64,000 nt of DNA from Microvirga lenta (GCF_020532555.1 NZ_JAJBBR010000004.1:186001-250000); one strand, 5' to 3'; positions 16,584-25,982 are shown, counted from the stretch's first letter. The notes: generated by a model not told the origin, from the letters alone. A program made the numbers and translations.

Positions 16584-18626
16584 TCAAAGGCCGAACAGGC
16601 GCTCCAGGAAGTTCTTCTCGCCCCGGCGCTGGGGCGGCGGCGCCGGCTGGATCCAGCTGTTGTCGCCGGACTGGGCGTTGGCGTAGCGCGGATCGGTCCG
16701 CGCATCCGCCACCGGCACGTCCGACGGCATCGGCGTCCGGAAGTATTCCTGACCCGGCAGGGGCACGGGCTGCTTGTCCTTGAGGGCGATCTGCATGAAC
16801 TCGTGCCAGACCTCCGTCGGCAGGCCGCCGCCGGTCACGCGCTTGGTGAGCGCGCCGTCGTCGTTGCCGAGCCAGACGCCCGCCACCAGGTTGCCGCTGA
16901 AGCCCACGAACCAGGCGTCCTTGTAGTCGTCGGTGGTGCCGGTCTTGCCGGCGAGGGTCCAGCCGGGGATCTGCGCCTTCCGCGCCGTGCCGACCACGAA
17001 GGTGTTGTGCATCATGTCGTTCATCATGGCGACCGCGGCCGGGTCGATGACGCGGCCGAGGCCGCCGCCCGCCGGGCGCTTGTAGATCAGCTTGCCGTCG
17101 GCGGTCTTCACCTGGGTGATAACGTAGGGGATCACGCCCGTGCCGCCGTTGGCGAAGGCCGCATAGGCCGAGACGAGCTCCAGCGGCGTCACCTCGGAGG
17201 TGCCGAGCGCCAGCGAGCCGTTGGCCTGCAGGGGCGAGGAGATGCCGAGCCGCTGCGCCGTCTGCGCCACCGCCTTCGGACCGACCTCCATGTTGAGCTT
17301 GACCGCCGTGGTGTTGAGCGACAGCGCCAGCGCGTCGCGCATGGCGATGGGCCCGCGATACTTGCGGTCGTAGTTCTGGGGCGCCCAGCCCCTGAAATTG
17401 ACCGGGGCGTCCTCGAGCACCACGTCCGGTGTGTAGCCCCGCTCGATGGCTGTCAGATAGACGAAGGGCTTGAAGGACGAGCCCGGCTGGCGGCGGGCCG
17501 CCGTCGCCCGGTTGAACTGGCTCGATTCGTAGTTCCGGCCGCCCACGAGGGCCCTCAGGGCCCCGTCCGGCTGCAGGGCCACGATGGCGCCCTGGCTGAC
17601 GTTGAGTTTCTGGCCCTTGGCGTTGAGCTCGTCCACGAGAACCCGCTCGGCCGCGGCCTGGAGGGAGGGGTCGATGGTGGTCGAGACCACGATGTCGGAC
17701 TCGATGGTGCCGACGAAATCGTCGAGCACGTCCATCACGTAGTCGGCGGCGTAGTTGACCGATCCGGCGCCGTTCGGGCGCACGGGCTCCGCGGGCGCGC
17801 CGAGGGCGGTCTTGGTCATGCCGGGCGTGATGAAGCCGAGCTCGTTCATGGCGGCGATCACGCGCTCGGCCCGCGCCTGCGCGGCTTCCGGATTGCGGTT
17901 GGGCGCCAGCCGCGACGGGGCCTGGACGAGGCCCGCCAGCACGGCGGCTTCCGCAAGCGACACGTTGCGCGCCGACTTGCCGTAATAGCGCTGGGCGGCG
18001 GCCTCGACCCCGTAGGCGCCGGCGCCGAAATAGACCCGGTTCAGGTAGAGTTCGAGGATCTGGTCCTTGGTGTAGTTGCGCTCGAGCCAGAGGGCCAGGA
18101 TCGCCTCCTGGATCTTGCGCGAGGCGGTGCGCTCCTGGGTCAGGAACAGGTTCTTGGCGAGCTGCTGGGTCAGGGTCGAGCCGCCCTGGGAGACGCCGCC
18201 GCGGTTGATGTTGCGGTAGAGCGCGCGGGCGATGCCCATCGGGTCGATGCCGAAATGGTCGTAGAAGCGCCGGTCCTCGATGGCCACGAAGGCCTTGGGC
18301 AGATAGGGCGGAAGCTCCTTGAGCGAGACCGTGCGCCCGCCCGTCTCGCCGCGATTCGCCAGGAGCGACCCGTCGCTCGCCATGATGGCGATGTTGGGCG
18401 GACGCTTCGGCACGGTGAGCTGGTCGATGGGCGGAAGCTGCGCGGCGTAATAGGCGACGACGCCGCCCACCGCGATCACGCCCCAGAGGCTCAGGACCAC
18501 GCCGGCATAGAACAGCCGGCCGAGAAGGGAGCGGCCGCCGCGCTTGCGCTTGGGCGGCTTCGAGCGCGGGCCGCCCCGGCCGGTCTTACCCGATCCGCCG
18601 CCGCGAGACGTGCGCTGTCGTGCCAT
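16584..18626 (-). CDS. Class A penicillin-binding protein (PBP1A-type)
   Basis: A 680-residue bifunctional peptidoglycan synthase. A very basic cytoplasmic tail (1-35) leads to one membrane anchor (about 40-62). The glycosyltransferase (GT51) domain follows, with AIEDRRFYDHFGIDPMGIAR (catalytic Glu117) and GGSTLTQQLAKNLFL. The transpeptidase domain has the SxxK motif in GSSFKPF (Ser383, Lys386), SLN in LSLNTTAVKLN and AGKTGTTDD. It is shorter than the roughly 800-residue rhizobial PBP1A because no OB-type insert is seen. The start at 18626 follows a G-rich ribosome site; an in-frame start 135 nt upstream adds a non-homologous stretch. A perfect CtrA-type box lies 180 bp upstream. Confidence 0.93.
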   Translation of the reverse strand: MARQRTSRGGGSGKTGRGGPRSKPPKRKRGGRSLLGRLFYAGVVLSLWGVIAVGGVVAYYAAQLPPIDQLTVPKRPPNIAIMASDGSLLANRGETGGRTVSLKELPPYLPKAFVAIEDRRFYDHFGIDPMGIARALYRNINRGGVSQGGSTLTQQLAKNLFLTQERTASRKIQEAILALWLERNYTKDQILELYLNRVYFGAGAYGVEAAAQRYYGKSARNVSLAEAAVLAGLVQAPSRLAPNRNPEAAQARAERVIAAMNELGFITPGMTKTALGAPAEPVRPNGAGSVNYAADYVMDVLDDFVGTIESDIVVSTTIDPSLQAAAERVLVDELNAKGQKLNVSQGAIVALQPDGALRALVGGRNYESSQFNRATAARRQPGSSFKPFVYLTAIERGYTPDVVLEDAPVNFRGWAPQNYDRKYRGPIAMRDALALSLNTTAVKLNMEVGPKAVAQTAQRLGISSPLQANGSLALGTSEVTPLELVSAYAAFANGGTGVIPYVITQVKTADGKLIYKRPAGGGLGRVIDPAAVAMMNDMMHNTFVVGTARKAQIPGWTLAGKTGTTDDYKDAWFVGFSGNLVAGVWLGNDDGALTKRVTGGGLPTEVWHEFMQIALKDKQPVPLPGQEYFRTPMPSDVPVADARTDPRYANAQSGDNSWIQPAPPPQRRGEKNFLERLFGL

Positions 18627-18805
18627 GGTGCCCCCTGCCCGGTCCTCAGGCGAGAGGCGAAAATCCAGCTCCCCCGCGCTGGCGGCGGGCGTATCGAAAA
18701 CCGGCTCCCGCCGGTCACGTCCGTTCGCCAAATCCAAACCCCATGTTCGTGCGACCGGCATGTTCCGGCCTTAACATGTTCTGGAGCACTCTAATTGTGG
18801 CGGGT

Positions 18806-18820
18806 TTAAGGGGTGGTTAA
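18806..18820. promoter_or_regulatory. CtrA-type binding site
   Basis: TTAA-GGGGTGG-TTAA, a perfect TTAA-N7-TTAA full site for the alphaproteobacterial cell-cycle regulator CtrA. It sits between the divergent penicillin-binding-protein gene and antiporter gene, 180 bp and 50 bp from their starts. Confidence 0.5.
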
Positions 18821-18869
18821 GCCTTTGGGCAGCGGGAACCGCCGGAATCCACCCGGCGTTCGCAGTCTT

Positions 18870-20183
18870 ATGGACCCCTATATCGTCGTTCTCGCAGGAT
18901 TCGGCGCGGTCGTGCTCCTCACGGCCTGGCTGCCCATGCTGCTGAAGGAGCTTCCCCTTTCCCTGCCAATCTTCTGCGTCGCCCTCGGCGCGGTCATCTT
19001 CTCGATGCCGGGCGTTCCCGGCGTGGCCCCCCATCCCAGGGACCATCCCGAGCTCACGGAGCGCCTCACGGAGTTCGTGGTGATCATCGCCCTCATGGGC
19101 GCGGGGCTGAAGCTCGACCGGGCGCTGGCCTGGGCCACCTGCGCCCTGACCTGGCGGCTCCTCGGGATCGCCATGCCGCTCACCATCGCGGTCCTGGCGG
19201 CCCTGGCCTATCTCCTGCTCGGCCTCGGGGCCGCGACGGCGATCCTGCTCGCGGCCTCCCTGGCTCCCACCGATCCGGTGCTCGCCAGCGACGTCCAGGT
19301 CGGCCCCCCGGGCGAGGGCCTGGAGGACGAGGTGCGCTTCACCCTGACCTCGGAGGCGGGCCTCAACGACGGGCTGGCCTTTCCCTTCGTCAACCTCGCC
19401 GTCGCCCTGGCGCTGGCCGGTCAGACCGGCGAGCCCTGGCTCGTGGACTGGCTGTCGGTGGACGTGGTCTGGAAGCTTGCCGCAGGCGTCGCGGTCGGCT
19501 GGATCGTGGGCCGCATTCTCGGCTGGCTGACCTTCCAGCTGCCGAACCGGGCCAGACTCTCCCGCACGGGCGACGGCTTCGTGGCGCTGGGCATCACCTG
19601 CCTGGCCTACGGCATCACCGAAATGGCGCACGGCTACGGCTTCCTCGCCGTGTTCGTGGCGGCGCTCGGCCTGCGCTCCGTGGAGCGGAGCCACGAATAT
19701 CACGAGAAACTGCACGATTTCGTCGAGCAGCTGGAGCGCCTGCTCATGATGGTGCTCCTCGTCATCTTCGGCGGGGCCATCGCCGATGGGGGGCTGCTGG
19801 ACGCGCTGACCCTGGAGGCGGTGGTCTTCGCGCTCGCCGCCATCTTCCTGGTGCGCCCGATCATCGGCTGGATCAGCCTGCTCGGTCGCAACCAGCGCTC
19901 CGACGAGAAGGCGGTCATCAGCTTCTTCGGCATCCGGGGTCTCGGCTCGGCCTATTACCTGGCCTACGGGCTCAACCATGCCGAGTTCGAGCAGCCCGAC
20001 CTCATCTGGGCTACGGCGGGTCTGATCGTCCTGATCTCGATCCTCCTGCACGGGACCACGGTGACGCCGGTGATGCGCCGCCTCGACAGGGAGCGTCAGG
20101 CCAGGGGTGAGCCCGCCGAGGCATGGTGCCCGCCCGGTGACGGGACCGCCGAGGCGCCCGCTCCGACCCGCGAGAGCGCGTGA
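18870..20183 (+). CDS. CPA1-family sodium:proton antiporter
   Basis: A 437-residue inner-membrane protein with about 12 spans of the monovalent cation:proton antiporter-1 family. The signature AASLAAPTDPVLASDVQVG contains the TDP motif, and LTSEAGLNDGLAFPFV contains the ND motif; both form the ion-binding crossing helices. It should exchange cytoplasmic Na+ or K+ for H+ in pH and salt homeostasis. Start at ATG 18870 is preferred over GTG 18813, which precedes it without family homology; the Shine-Dalgarno is not strong. The C-terminal 35 residues are a proline-rich tail. The gene ends 4 bp before the convergent udgX. Confidence 0.9.
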   Translation: MDPYIVVLAGFGAVVLLTAWLPMLLKELPLSLPIFCVALGAVIFSMPGVPGVAPHPRDHPELTERLTEFVVIIALMGAGLKLDRALAWATCALTWRLLGIAMPLTIAVLAALAYLLLGLGAATAILLAASLAPTDPVLASDVQVGPPGEGLEDEVRFTLTSEAGLNDGLAFPFVNLAVALALAGQTGEPWLVDWLSVDVVWKLAAGVAVGWIVGRILGWLTFQLPNRARLSRTGDGFVALGITCLAYGITEMAHGYGFLAVFVAALGLRSVERSHEYHEKLHDFVEQLERLLMMVLLVIFGGAIADGGLLDALTLEAVVFALAAIFLVRPIIGWISLLGRNQRSDEKAVISFFGIRGLGSAYYLAYGLNHAEFEQPDLIWATAGLIVLISILLHGTTVTPVMRRLDRERQARGEPAEAWCPPGDGTAEAPAPTRESA

Positions 20184-20187
20184 TCCC

Positions 20188-21630
20188 TCACTCCGCCGCG
20201 AGCGGCAGCTCGCCCGTATCCGGGTCCGCATGCGCCAGGTCGCGGATGCGGCGCAGATCGGCCAGGAACGCCTCGTAGGCCGCCCGCTTGGTCTCCTCGT
20301 CGGGCAGGCGCAGCAGATAGGACGGATGCACCGTCACGTATCCCTGCCAGTCGCCGAATTTTGCCCGCCCGCGCGAGCGGGTGATCGGGATCGCCTTCCC
20401 GGCGAGGGCCAGGACGGCGGTCGCGCCCAGGGCCACCACGAGCTTGGGGCGCACCAGCTCCAGCTCCTTCATGAGCCAGGGGCGGTAATGCTTCACCTCG
20501 CCGGCGGTGGGCTTGGAATGGATGCGGCGGTGGCCGCGCTGCTCGAATTTGAAGTGCTTCACCGCATTGGTGAGATAGGCCTGGCTGCGGTCGATCCCGA
20601 CCTCGCCCATGGCCTTGGTCAGCAGCTTGCCGGCGGGCCCCACGAAGGGCCGTCCCTGCAGATCCTCCTGATCGCCCGGCTGCTCGCCCACGAACATCAC
20701 GTCGGCATGGGCCGGTCCCTCGCCGAACACCGCCTGCGTGGCGCCCGGCACCAGGGGGCCGGCCGCGGCGATGATGGCGTTGAGTTCTTCGAGCGTCTTC
20801 GGTTCCTGATCCCACATGGCCTCGATGGCGCGCTCCGGGGTGCGTTTCGCCGGCATGGTCGCCTCCTGTTCGATCATCCGTTCAACGCGCTGGGAGGCGG
20901 TTTGGATCAGGCCCGGAATGGCGGCGGTCTCCGGCATGTTGCGCCAGTACTTCTTCGGCATCTCGGAGCGCATGGCCACCGGATTCACGCGGGCCGGGTT
21001 GAACACGCTCTCGTAATAGCCGCGCCAGCCCTCCTCGAACGCGTCCTCCGCCGGCGCATCCTCGCGCCGGGCCGGGGGGCCGTAGGTCAGGGCCGCGCGG
21101 TCCCACTGCGCGGAGCCGACGGGCGTGAGGATCGTCCAGTGGAGGGAGCGGAACCGGTCGACGAAGAACGGGGCGGCCGCCTCCAGGATGAAATGCTCCG
21201 GCTCGAACCAGGCGGCGAAGCGTTCCGGGAGAGCGCCGCCGACGCGCCGGAAGCGCAGGAAGGCGTGCATCTTGTGCAGGTCGCGCCGCACGGCGCGCGC
21301 CATCAGCTCGAGCCGGTGGACGAGGGGATCGGTGGCGATGTCCATGAGCTCGCGCTCCCCGTTCAGCACGCGCCAGACGAGCTGGTAGAGCAGGGCGTAG
21401 CGCTCCGGGTCGCGGTGGCAGACCACCCGGCCGATCGTCTCGGTCAGGCTGCGGGGCAGGGACACCGGCGGCGCATCGCCGTGGGTCTCGCCGCCGAACA
21501 GGTCGGGCGCCTCATCGACGGTCCAGACCACGTGCTGGGGGGCCAGCTCCTCGTGGACCAGCCGGCGTACGGCCCGGCGGAAGCCGTCGAGATCCGCGCC
21601 GTCGCGGAGGGTGATGCGGTGAAGGGTCAT
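20188..21630 (-). CDS. udgX: UdgX-family uracil-DNA glycosylase fused to a DUF4130 domain
   Basis: A 480-residue two-domain protein. The N-terminal half (about 1-250) is the DUF4130/SAM-linked conserved domain (MTLHRITLRDGADLDGFRRA, FRSLHWTILTP). The C-terminal half is a family-4-like uracil-DNA glycosylase of the UdgX type: GEQPGDQEDLQGRPFVGPAG carries the 4Fe-4S/uracil pocket residues, and HRRIHSKPT is the UdgX-specific insertion with the histidine that in Mycobacterium UdgX forms a covalent link to uracil-DNA. VTVHPSYLLR gives the second catalytic motif. The start ATG overlaps the stop of the radical SAM gene (ATGA), so translation is coupled. Role: trapping and excision of uracil in DNA; the function of the N-terminal domain is unknown. 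Confidence 0.92.
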   Translation of the reverse strand: MTLHRITLRDGADLDGFRRAVRRLVHEELAPQHVVWTVDEAPDLFGGETHGDAPPVSLPRSLTETIGRVVCHRDPERYALLYQLVWRVLNGERELMDIATDPLVHRLELMARAVRRDLHKMHAFLRFRRVGGALPERFAAWFEPEHFILEAAAPFFVDRFRSLHWTILTPVGSAQWDRAALTYGPPARREDAPAEDAFEEGWRGYYESVFNPARVNPVAMRSEMPKKYWRNMPETAAIPGLIQTASQRVERMIEQEATMPAKRTPERAIEAMWDQEPKTLEELNAIIAAAGPLVPGATQAVFGEGPAHADVMFVGEQPGDQEDLQGRPFVGPAGKLLTKAMGEVGIDRSQAYLTNAVKHFKFEQRGHRRIHSKPTAGEVKHYRPWLMKELELVRPKLVVALGATAVLALAGKAIPITRSRGRAKFGDWQGYVTVHPSYLLRLPDEETKRAAYEAFLADLRRIRDLAHADPDTGELPLAAE

Positions 21631-22841
21631 GTGAACAGGCTCAGCTGTTCGGGCTTCTCGATCAGCCGCTCGCGCAGGTCGAGGCGGTCGAGGCGCCCTT
21701 GCGGGTGATGGTCGGCGGCGATGAGGAAGGGCCGCGCCCGCTTCAGTCCCGAGGTGAGGCGGGCCACGTCCTCCAGGCGAAGCCGCGTGTGCTTCCTCGC
21801 CACAACGATCTTGTCGACGGCGCGGGTGCCGAGTCCCGGCACGCGCAGCAGCATCTCGCGCTCGGCGGCGTTCACGTCCACGGGGAAGAGGTGGCGGTTC
21901 TTGAGCGCCCAGGCGAGCTTCGGATCGACCTCGAGATCGAGCATTCCCTTCTCGCCGCCCGATGCGATCTCGTCCACGTCGAAGCCGTAATGGCGCAGCA
22001 GCCAGTCGGCCTGGTAGAGCCGGTTCTCGCGCATGAGCGGCGGGGGCTTGAGGGGAAGCACGGCGCTCGAATCCGGGATCGGGCTGAAGGCGGAATAATA
22101 GACCCGCGTCAGGTCGTAATGGCCGTAGAGCTTGGCCGATGTGCGCAGCACGTCCGCATCGGTGGCGTCGTCGGCGCCGACGATCATCTGCGTCGACTGC
22201 CCGGCGGGCGAGAACGTCCGGCGCTCCTCGCGCGCCTCCTCGATGCGCTCGTGCATCTGGGCCATGGCGTTCTCGATGGAGGCGCCGTCCTTTTCCGGCG
22301 CCAGCCGCTCCAGGCTCTTTTCCGTCGGCAGTTCGAGATTGATCGAGAGCCGGTCGGCCCACAATCCCGCCTCCTCGATCAGCCAGGGGCTCGCCTCAGG
22401 GATCGTCTTCAGGTGGATGTAGCCGCGAAAGCCGTGGTCGCGGCGCAGCTTCTTCGCCACGAGCAGCATCTGCTCCATGGTGTGGTCGGGCGAGCGGATG
22501 ATGCCCGAGGAGAGGAAAAGGCCCTCGATGTAGTTGCGCTTGTAGAACTCGACGGTGAGCGTCACCACCTCGTCGACCGAGAACCTGGCCCGCTTCACGT
22601 TGGAGGAGCGCCGGTTCACGCAATAGGCGCAGTCGAACAGGCAGTAATTCGTCAGCAGGATCTTGAGCAGGGAGACGCAGCGCCCGTCCGGCGTGTAGGC
22701 ATGGCAGATGCCCGCGCCCGTGGTCGAGCCCAGGCCGTCGGCATCCGCCTTGCGCTTCGGCGCGCCCGAGGAGGCGCAGGAGGCGTCGTATTTGGCCGCG
22801 TCCGCCAGGATGCGCAGCTTCTTGGCAAGCTTCTCGTCCAT
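21627..22841 (-). CDS. Radical SAM protein of the UdgX-linked DNA-repair pair
   Basis: A 404-residue putative DNA modification/repair radical SAM protein. The 4Fe-4S binding motif is NYCLFDCAYC (Cys67, Cys71, Cys74). The C-terminus has a helix-hairpin-helix, LLRVPGLGTRAVDKIVVAR, of the non-specific DNA-binding type. Members of this family occur next to the UDG/DUF4130 protein in many genomes, and the reaction is not known. Start at 22841 (MDEKLAKK) has GAAGGA upstream; longer versions add a non-homologous leader that overlaps the divergent TRAP operon promoter. The gene overlaps the next one by 4 bases. Confidence 0.92.
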   Translation of the reverse strand: MDEKLAKKLRILADAAKYDASCASSGAPKRKADADGLGSTTGAGICHAYTPDGRCVSLLKILLTNYCLFDCAYCVNRRSSNVKRARFSVDEVVTLTVEFYKRNYIEGLFLSSGIIRSPDHTMEQMLLVAKKLRRDHGFRGYIHLKTIPEASPWLIEEAGLWADRLSINLELPTEKSLERLAPEKDGASIENAMAQMHERIEEAREERRTFSPAGQSTQMIVGADDATDADVLRTSAKLYGHYDLTRVYYSAFSPIPDSSAVLPLKPPPLMRENRLYQADWLLRHYGFDVDEIASGGEKGMLDLEVDPKLAWALKNRHLFPVDVNAAEREMLLRVPGLGTRAVDKIVVARKHTRLRLEDVARLTSGLKRARPFLIAADHHPQGRLDRLDLRERLIEKPEQLSLFT

Positions 22842-23061
22842 GGATCCTTCGCAGGAATGTTCGCTTTTTGTTCTAGCACGAACGGTGATTCGGCGCGAGT
22901 TTCCCGGGCGGGGCGGGAGGTCGCACGGGATTTCGGACCCATGCCCGGGCGGGCAGGAAAGCCGGGAGCTCACGCACTTCGACCATTGGACACCCTTGCC
23001 CCGGTCCGCCTGGGCGGTAATCTCCTTTCGCCCATAAAGGGTGCGCGAAAGAAAAGCCTGC

Positions 23062-23607
23062 ATGATCCGCCCTGTCCTCGACGGCCTCTATCTCTTCGCC
23101 GGCTATCTCGCGGGCGTCTTCCTGATCGTGATCTTCCTTCTGATGATGGGGCTGTCGCTCGGCCGCGAGGTCGGGATCAACATTCCGGCCGGGGACGATT
23201 TCGCGGCCTGGTCCATGGCCGCGATGGCGTTCCTGGGGCTGGCGCACACCTTCAAGACCGGCGACCTGATCCGGGTCGGCCTCGTGATCGAGCGCCTGCC
23301 GGCCTCCCTGCGCCGCGCGGTCGAGGGGCTGTGCCTGCTGCTGGGCTTCGCCGTCATCGCGTATTTCGCTTGGTACGCGGTGTGGATGACCTATGACAGC
23401 TTCCGCTTCAACGACATGTCGCAAGGGGTGGTCGCGGTCCCGCTCTGGATTCCCCAGCTCGGCTATTCGCTGGGGCTCGTGATCCTGGGCATTGCCTTCC
23501 TGGACGAACTCGCCCGCGTGGCGACGGGACATGCGCCCCGTTACGAGCGCCCGCCGCCCGCCACCCCCGAGGAGGTGGTGGACCGGGCGGCCGAGAGCGG
23601 GCTCTGA
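23062..23607 (+). CDS. dctQ: TRAP transporter small permease
   Basis: A 181-residue protein with four membrane spans (about 8-30, 48-66, 85-105, 130-150), the DctQ fold of tripartite ATP-independent periplasmic transporters. Family-typical text is GLAHTFKTGDLIRVGL and WIPQLGYSLGLVILGI. It forms the membrane complex with the large permease that starts 3 bp after its stop. ATG at 23062 is chosen over an in-frame GTG 21 nt upstream. Confidence 0.9.
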   Translation: MIRPVLDGLYLFAGYLAGVFLIVIFLLMMGLSLGREVGINIPAGDDFAAWSMAAMAFLGLAHTFKTGDLIRVGLVIERLPASLRRAVEGLCLLLGFAVIAYFAWYAVWMTYDSFRFNDMSQGVVAVPLWIPQLGYSLGLVILGIAFLDELARVATGHAPRYERPPPATPEEVVDRAAESGL

Positions 23608-23610
23608 CCG

Positions 23611-24924
23611 ATGCTTGCCGATCTCAGCCTCGTCACCACCGCCGCCATCCTCTTCGGCCTCCTGGCCGCGCTCCTGGCCTTCGGGGTCTGGATCGGCATC
23701 GCGCTCCTCGTCGTCGGCTTCGCGGCCATGACGGCGACCAGCGTGCCCATCGGCCCGGTCCTGGCGACCACGGTCTGGTCGAGCTCCGCCTCCTGGACGC
23801 TTGCCGCGCTGCCGCTCTTCATCTGGATGGGCGAGATCCTGTTCCGAACCCGCCTGTCCGAGCAGATGTTCCAGGGGCTCGCGCCCTGGCTCAACTGGCT
23901 GCCGGGGCGGCTGCTCCATGTGAACGTGGTCGGCTGCGGCGTCTTCGCGGCGGTCTCGGGCTCGTCGGCCGCCACCTGCGCCACCATCGGCAAGATCGCC
24001 CTGCCGGAGCTGAAGCGGCGCGGCTACGACGACATGATGGCGCTGGGCAGCCTGGCCGGCTCGGGCACGCTGGGCCTGCTCATCCCGCCCTCGATCCCGA
24101 TGGTGGTCTATGCGATCGCGGCCAACGTCTCGGTCATCCAGGTCTTCCTCGCGGGCTTCCTGCCGGGCCTGCTCGTGATGGGGCTCTATTCCGGCTACAT
24201 CCTCGTCTGGTCGCTCCTGAACCCGGACCGGACGCCCGCCCGCGAGCCGCGCACGTCCTTCCTGTTCAAGCTGCGCAGCTCCGCCCGGCTCCTGCCGGTC
24301 TTCCTGCTCATCTGCCTTATCTTCGCCGCCCTCCTGCTCGGCTGGGCGACCGCCACCGAATGCGCCGCCTGGGGCGTGCTCGGCGCCCTTGCGCTCGCCT
24401 GGTGGTCCGGCACGCTCACCTGGGAGACCTTCAGGGAAAGCGTGCTCAGCGCGACTCGGCTCACGGTGACGATCATGCTGATCCTGGCGGGCGCGGCCTT
24501 CACCACCGCCGCCATGGCGTTCACCGGCATTCCCGCCGCCCTCGCCACCTGGGTCGAGGCGCAGAACCTCTCGCCCTACACGCTGATCGCGGCGCTCGCC
24601 GTCATGTACGTGATCCTGGGCTGCCTCATCGACGGCATCTCCATGATCGTGCTCACCACGGTGGTGGTGCTGCCCATGGTGAAGCAGGCGGGGTTCGACC
24701 TCATCTGGTTCGGCGTCTTTCTCATCATCCTGGTGGAGATGGCGCAGATCACGCCGCCGGTGGGTTTCAATCTCTTCGTGCTGCAGAACATGAGCGGGCG
24801 CGACAGCTTCAGCGTCGCGAAGGCGGCGGTGCCGTTCTTCTTCCTGCTCGTGGCGGCGCTCGCCATCATCACGATCTTTCCGGACATTGCGCTTTACCTG
24901 CCGAGGCTCGCCTTTCCGGAATAG
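23611..24924 (+). CDS. dctM: TRAP transporter large permease
   Basis: A 437-residue DctM-type permease with about 12 spans. Signatures: LPLFIWMGEILFRTRLSEQM, GCGVFAAVSGSSAATCATIG (the highly conserved first ion-site hairpin), GSGTLGLLIPPSIPMVVYAI and EMAQITPPVGFNLFVLQ. It carries solute with Na+ using substrate delivered by the periplasmic protein encoded 33 bp downstream. Start ATG directly follows dctQ, so translation is probably coupled. Confidence 0.94.
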   Translation: MLADLSLVTTAAILFGLLAALLAFGVWIGIALLVVGFAAMTATSVPIGPVLATTVWSSSASWTLAALPLFIWMGEILFRTRLSEQMFQGLAPWLNWLPGRLLHVNVVGCGVFAAVSGSSAATCATIGKIALPELKRRGYDDMMALGSLAGSGTLGLLIPPSIPMVVYAIAANVSVIQVFLAGFLPGLLVMGLYSGYILVWSLLNPDRTPAREPRTSFLFKLRSSARLLPVFLLICLIFAALLLGWATATECAAWGVLGALALAWWSGTLTWETFRESVLSATRLTVTIMLILAGAAFTTAAMAFTGIPAALATWVEAQNLSPYTLIAALAVMYVILGCLIDGISMIVLTTVVVLPMVKQAGFDLIWFGVFLIILVEMAQITPPVGFNLFVLQNMSGRDSFSVAKAAVPFFFLLVAALAIITIFPDIALYLPRLAFPE

Positions 24925-24957
24925 GAGCCGTTCAAGAACAACCAGAGGAGAACCACG

Positions 24958-25941
24958 ATGAGACACTGGACCAGACTATCCCTCGGCCTTGCCGGCGCGC
25001 TCATGCTGAGCCTGCCCGCCATGGCGCAGACCAAGTGGAACCTGCCAGCCGCCTATCCGGCCGACAACTTCCACACCGAGAATCTCAGCCTCTTCGCCAA
25101 GGACGTGGGCGAGGCCACCGGCGGCAAGCTGCAGATCACGGTCCATCCGAACGCCTCCCTGTTCAAGGCGCCGGAGATCAAGCGCGCGGTCCAGACCGGG
25201 CAGGCGCAGATCGGCGAGGTGATCATGTCGCTGCACGAGAACGAGGACCCGATCTACGGCCTCGACGTGGTGCCCTTCGTCGCCACCTCGTTCGACCAGG
25301 CCAAGAAGCTGTGGGACGCGCAGCGCCCGGCGGTGGAGAAGAAGCTCGCCGGTCAGGGACTGATGCTGCTCTATGCGACCCCGTGGCCGCCGCAGGGCAT
25401 CTTCGCCAAGAAGGACATCAACACCGTCGAGGACATGAAGGGCCTCAAGTGGCGCGCCTACAACGTCGGCACCGCCCGCATCGCGGAGCTCGTCGGCGCG
25501 CAGCCCGTCACCATCCAGGCGGCGGAGCTGGCGCAGGCGCTCGCCACCGGCGCGGTCAATTCCTTCATGTCCTCGAGCGCCACCGGCTACGACACTAAGG
25601 TGTGGGAGTCGCTGAGCCATTTCTACGACACCCAGGCGTGGCTTCCGAAGAACATGGTCTTCGTGAACAAGGCCGCCTTCGACGCCCTCGACAAGCCGGC
25701 CCAGGAGGCGATCCTCGCCGCCGCCAAGAAGGCCGAGGAGCGCGGCTGGCAGATGGCTCAGGACAAGACCAAGTGGTACATGGAGCAGCTCGCCGCCAAG
25801 GGCATGAAGGTCCAGCCGCCGAGCCCCGAGCTGAAGGCTGGCTTCCAGAAGATCGGCGACCAGCTCACCCAGGACTGGCTCAACAAGGCCGGCTCCGAGG
25901 GCCAAGCCATCGTCGACGCCTACAGGAAGTCCGGAAGCTGA
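24958..25941 (+). CDS. dctP: TRAP transporter substrate-binding protein
   Basis: A 327-residue DctP-type periplasmic receptor with a signal peptide ending in SLPAMAQ. The fold is seen in TKWNLPAAYPADNFHTENL, GGKLQITVHPNASLFKAPEIKRAV, ATPWPPQGIFAKK and LKWRAYNVGTARIAELVGAQPV. An arginine in the WRAYNVG segment is where the carboxylate-binding Arg usually lies (LKWR). The ligand is unknown; this subgroup (TRAP with Q-M-P order) often takes carboxylates or acidic sugars. AGGAG precedes the ATG. Confidence 0.93.
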   Translation: MRHWTRLSLGLAGALMLSLPAMAQTKWNLPAAYPADNFHTENLSLFAKDVGEATGGKLQITVHPNASLFKAPEIKRAVQTGQAQIGEVIMSLHENEDPIYGLDVVPFVATSFDQAKKLWDAQRPAVEKKLAGQGLMLLYATPWPPQGIFAKKDINTVEDMKGLKWRAYNVGTARIAELVGAQPVTIQAAELAQALATGAVNSFMSSSATGYDTKVWESLSHFYDTQAWLPKNMVFVNKAAFDALDKPAQEAILAAAKKAEERGWQMAQDKTKWYMEQLAAKGMKVQPPSPELKAGFQKIGDQLTQDWLNKAGSEGQAIVDAYRKSGS

Positions 25942-25949
25942 CGGAAGCG

Positions 25950-25982
25950 GCCCCGCCTCTTCCCGCCGGGGAGAGGCGGGGC
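25950..25982 (+). terminator. Hairpin terminator after dctP
   Basis: Perfect 11-bp arms GCCCCGCCTCT/AGAGGCGGGGC with an 11-nt loop, starting 9 nt after the dctP stop codon. No T-run, but strong enough to end the TRAP operon. Confidence 0.6.
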
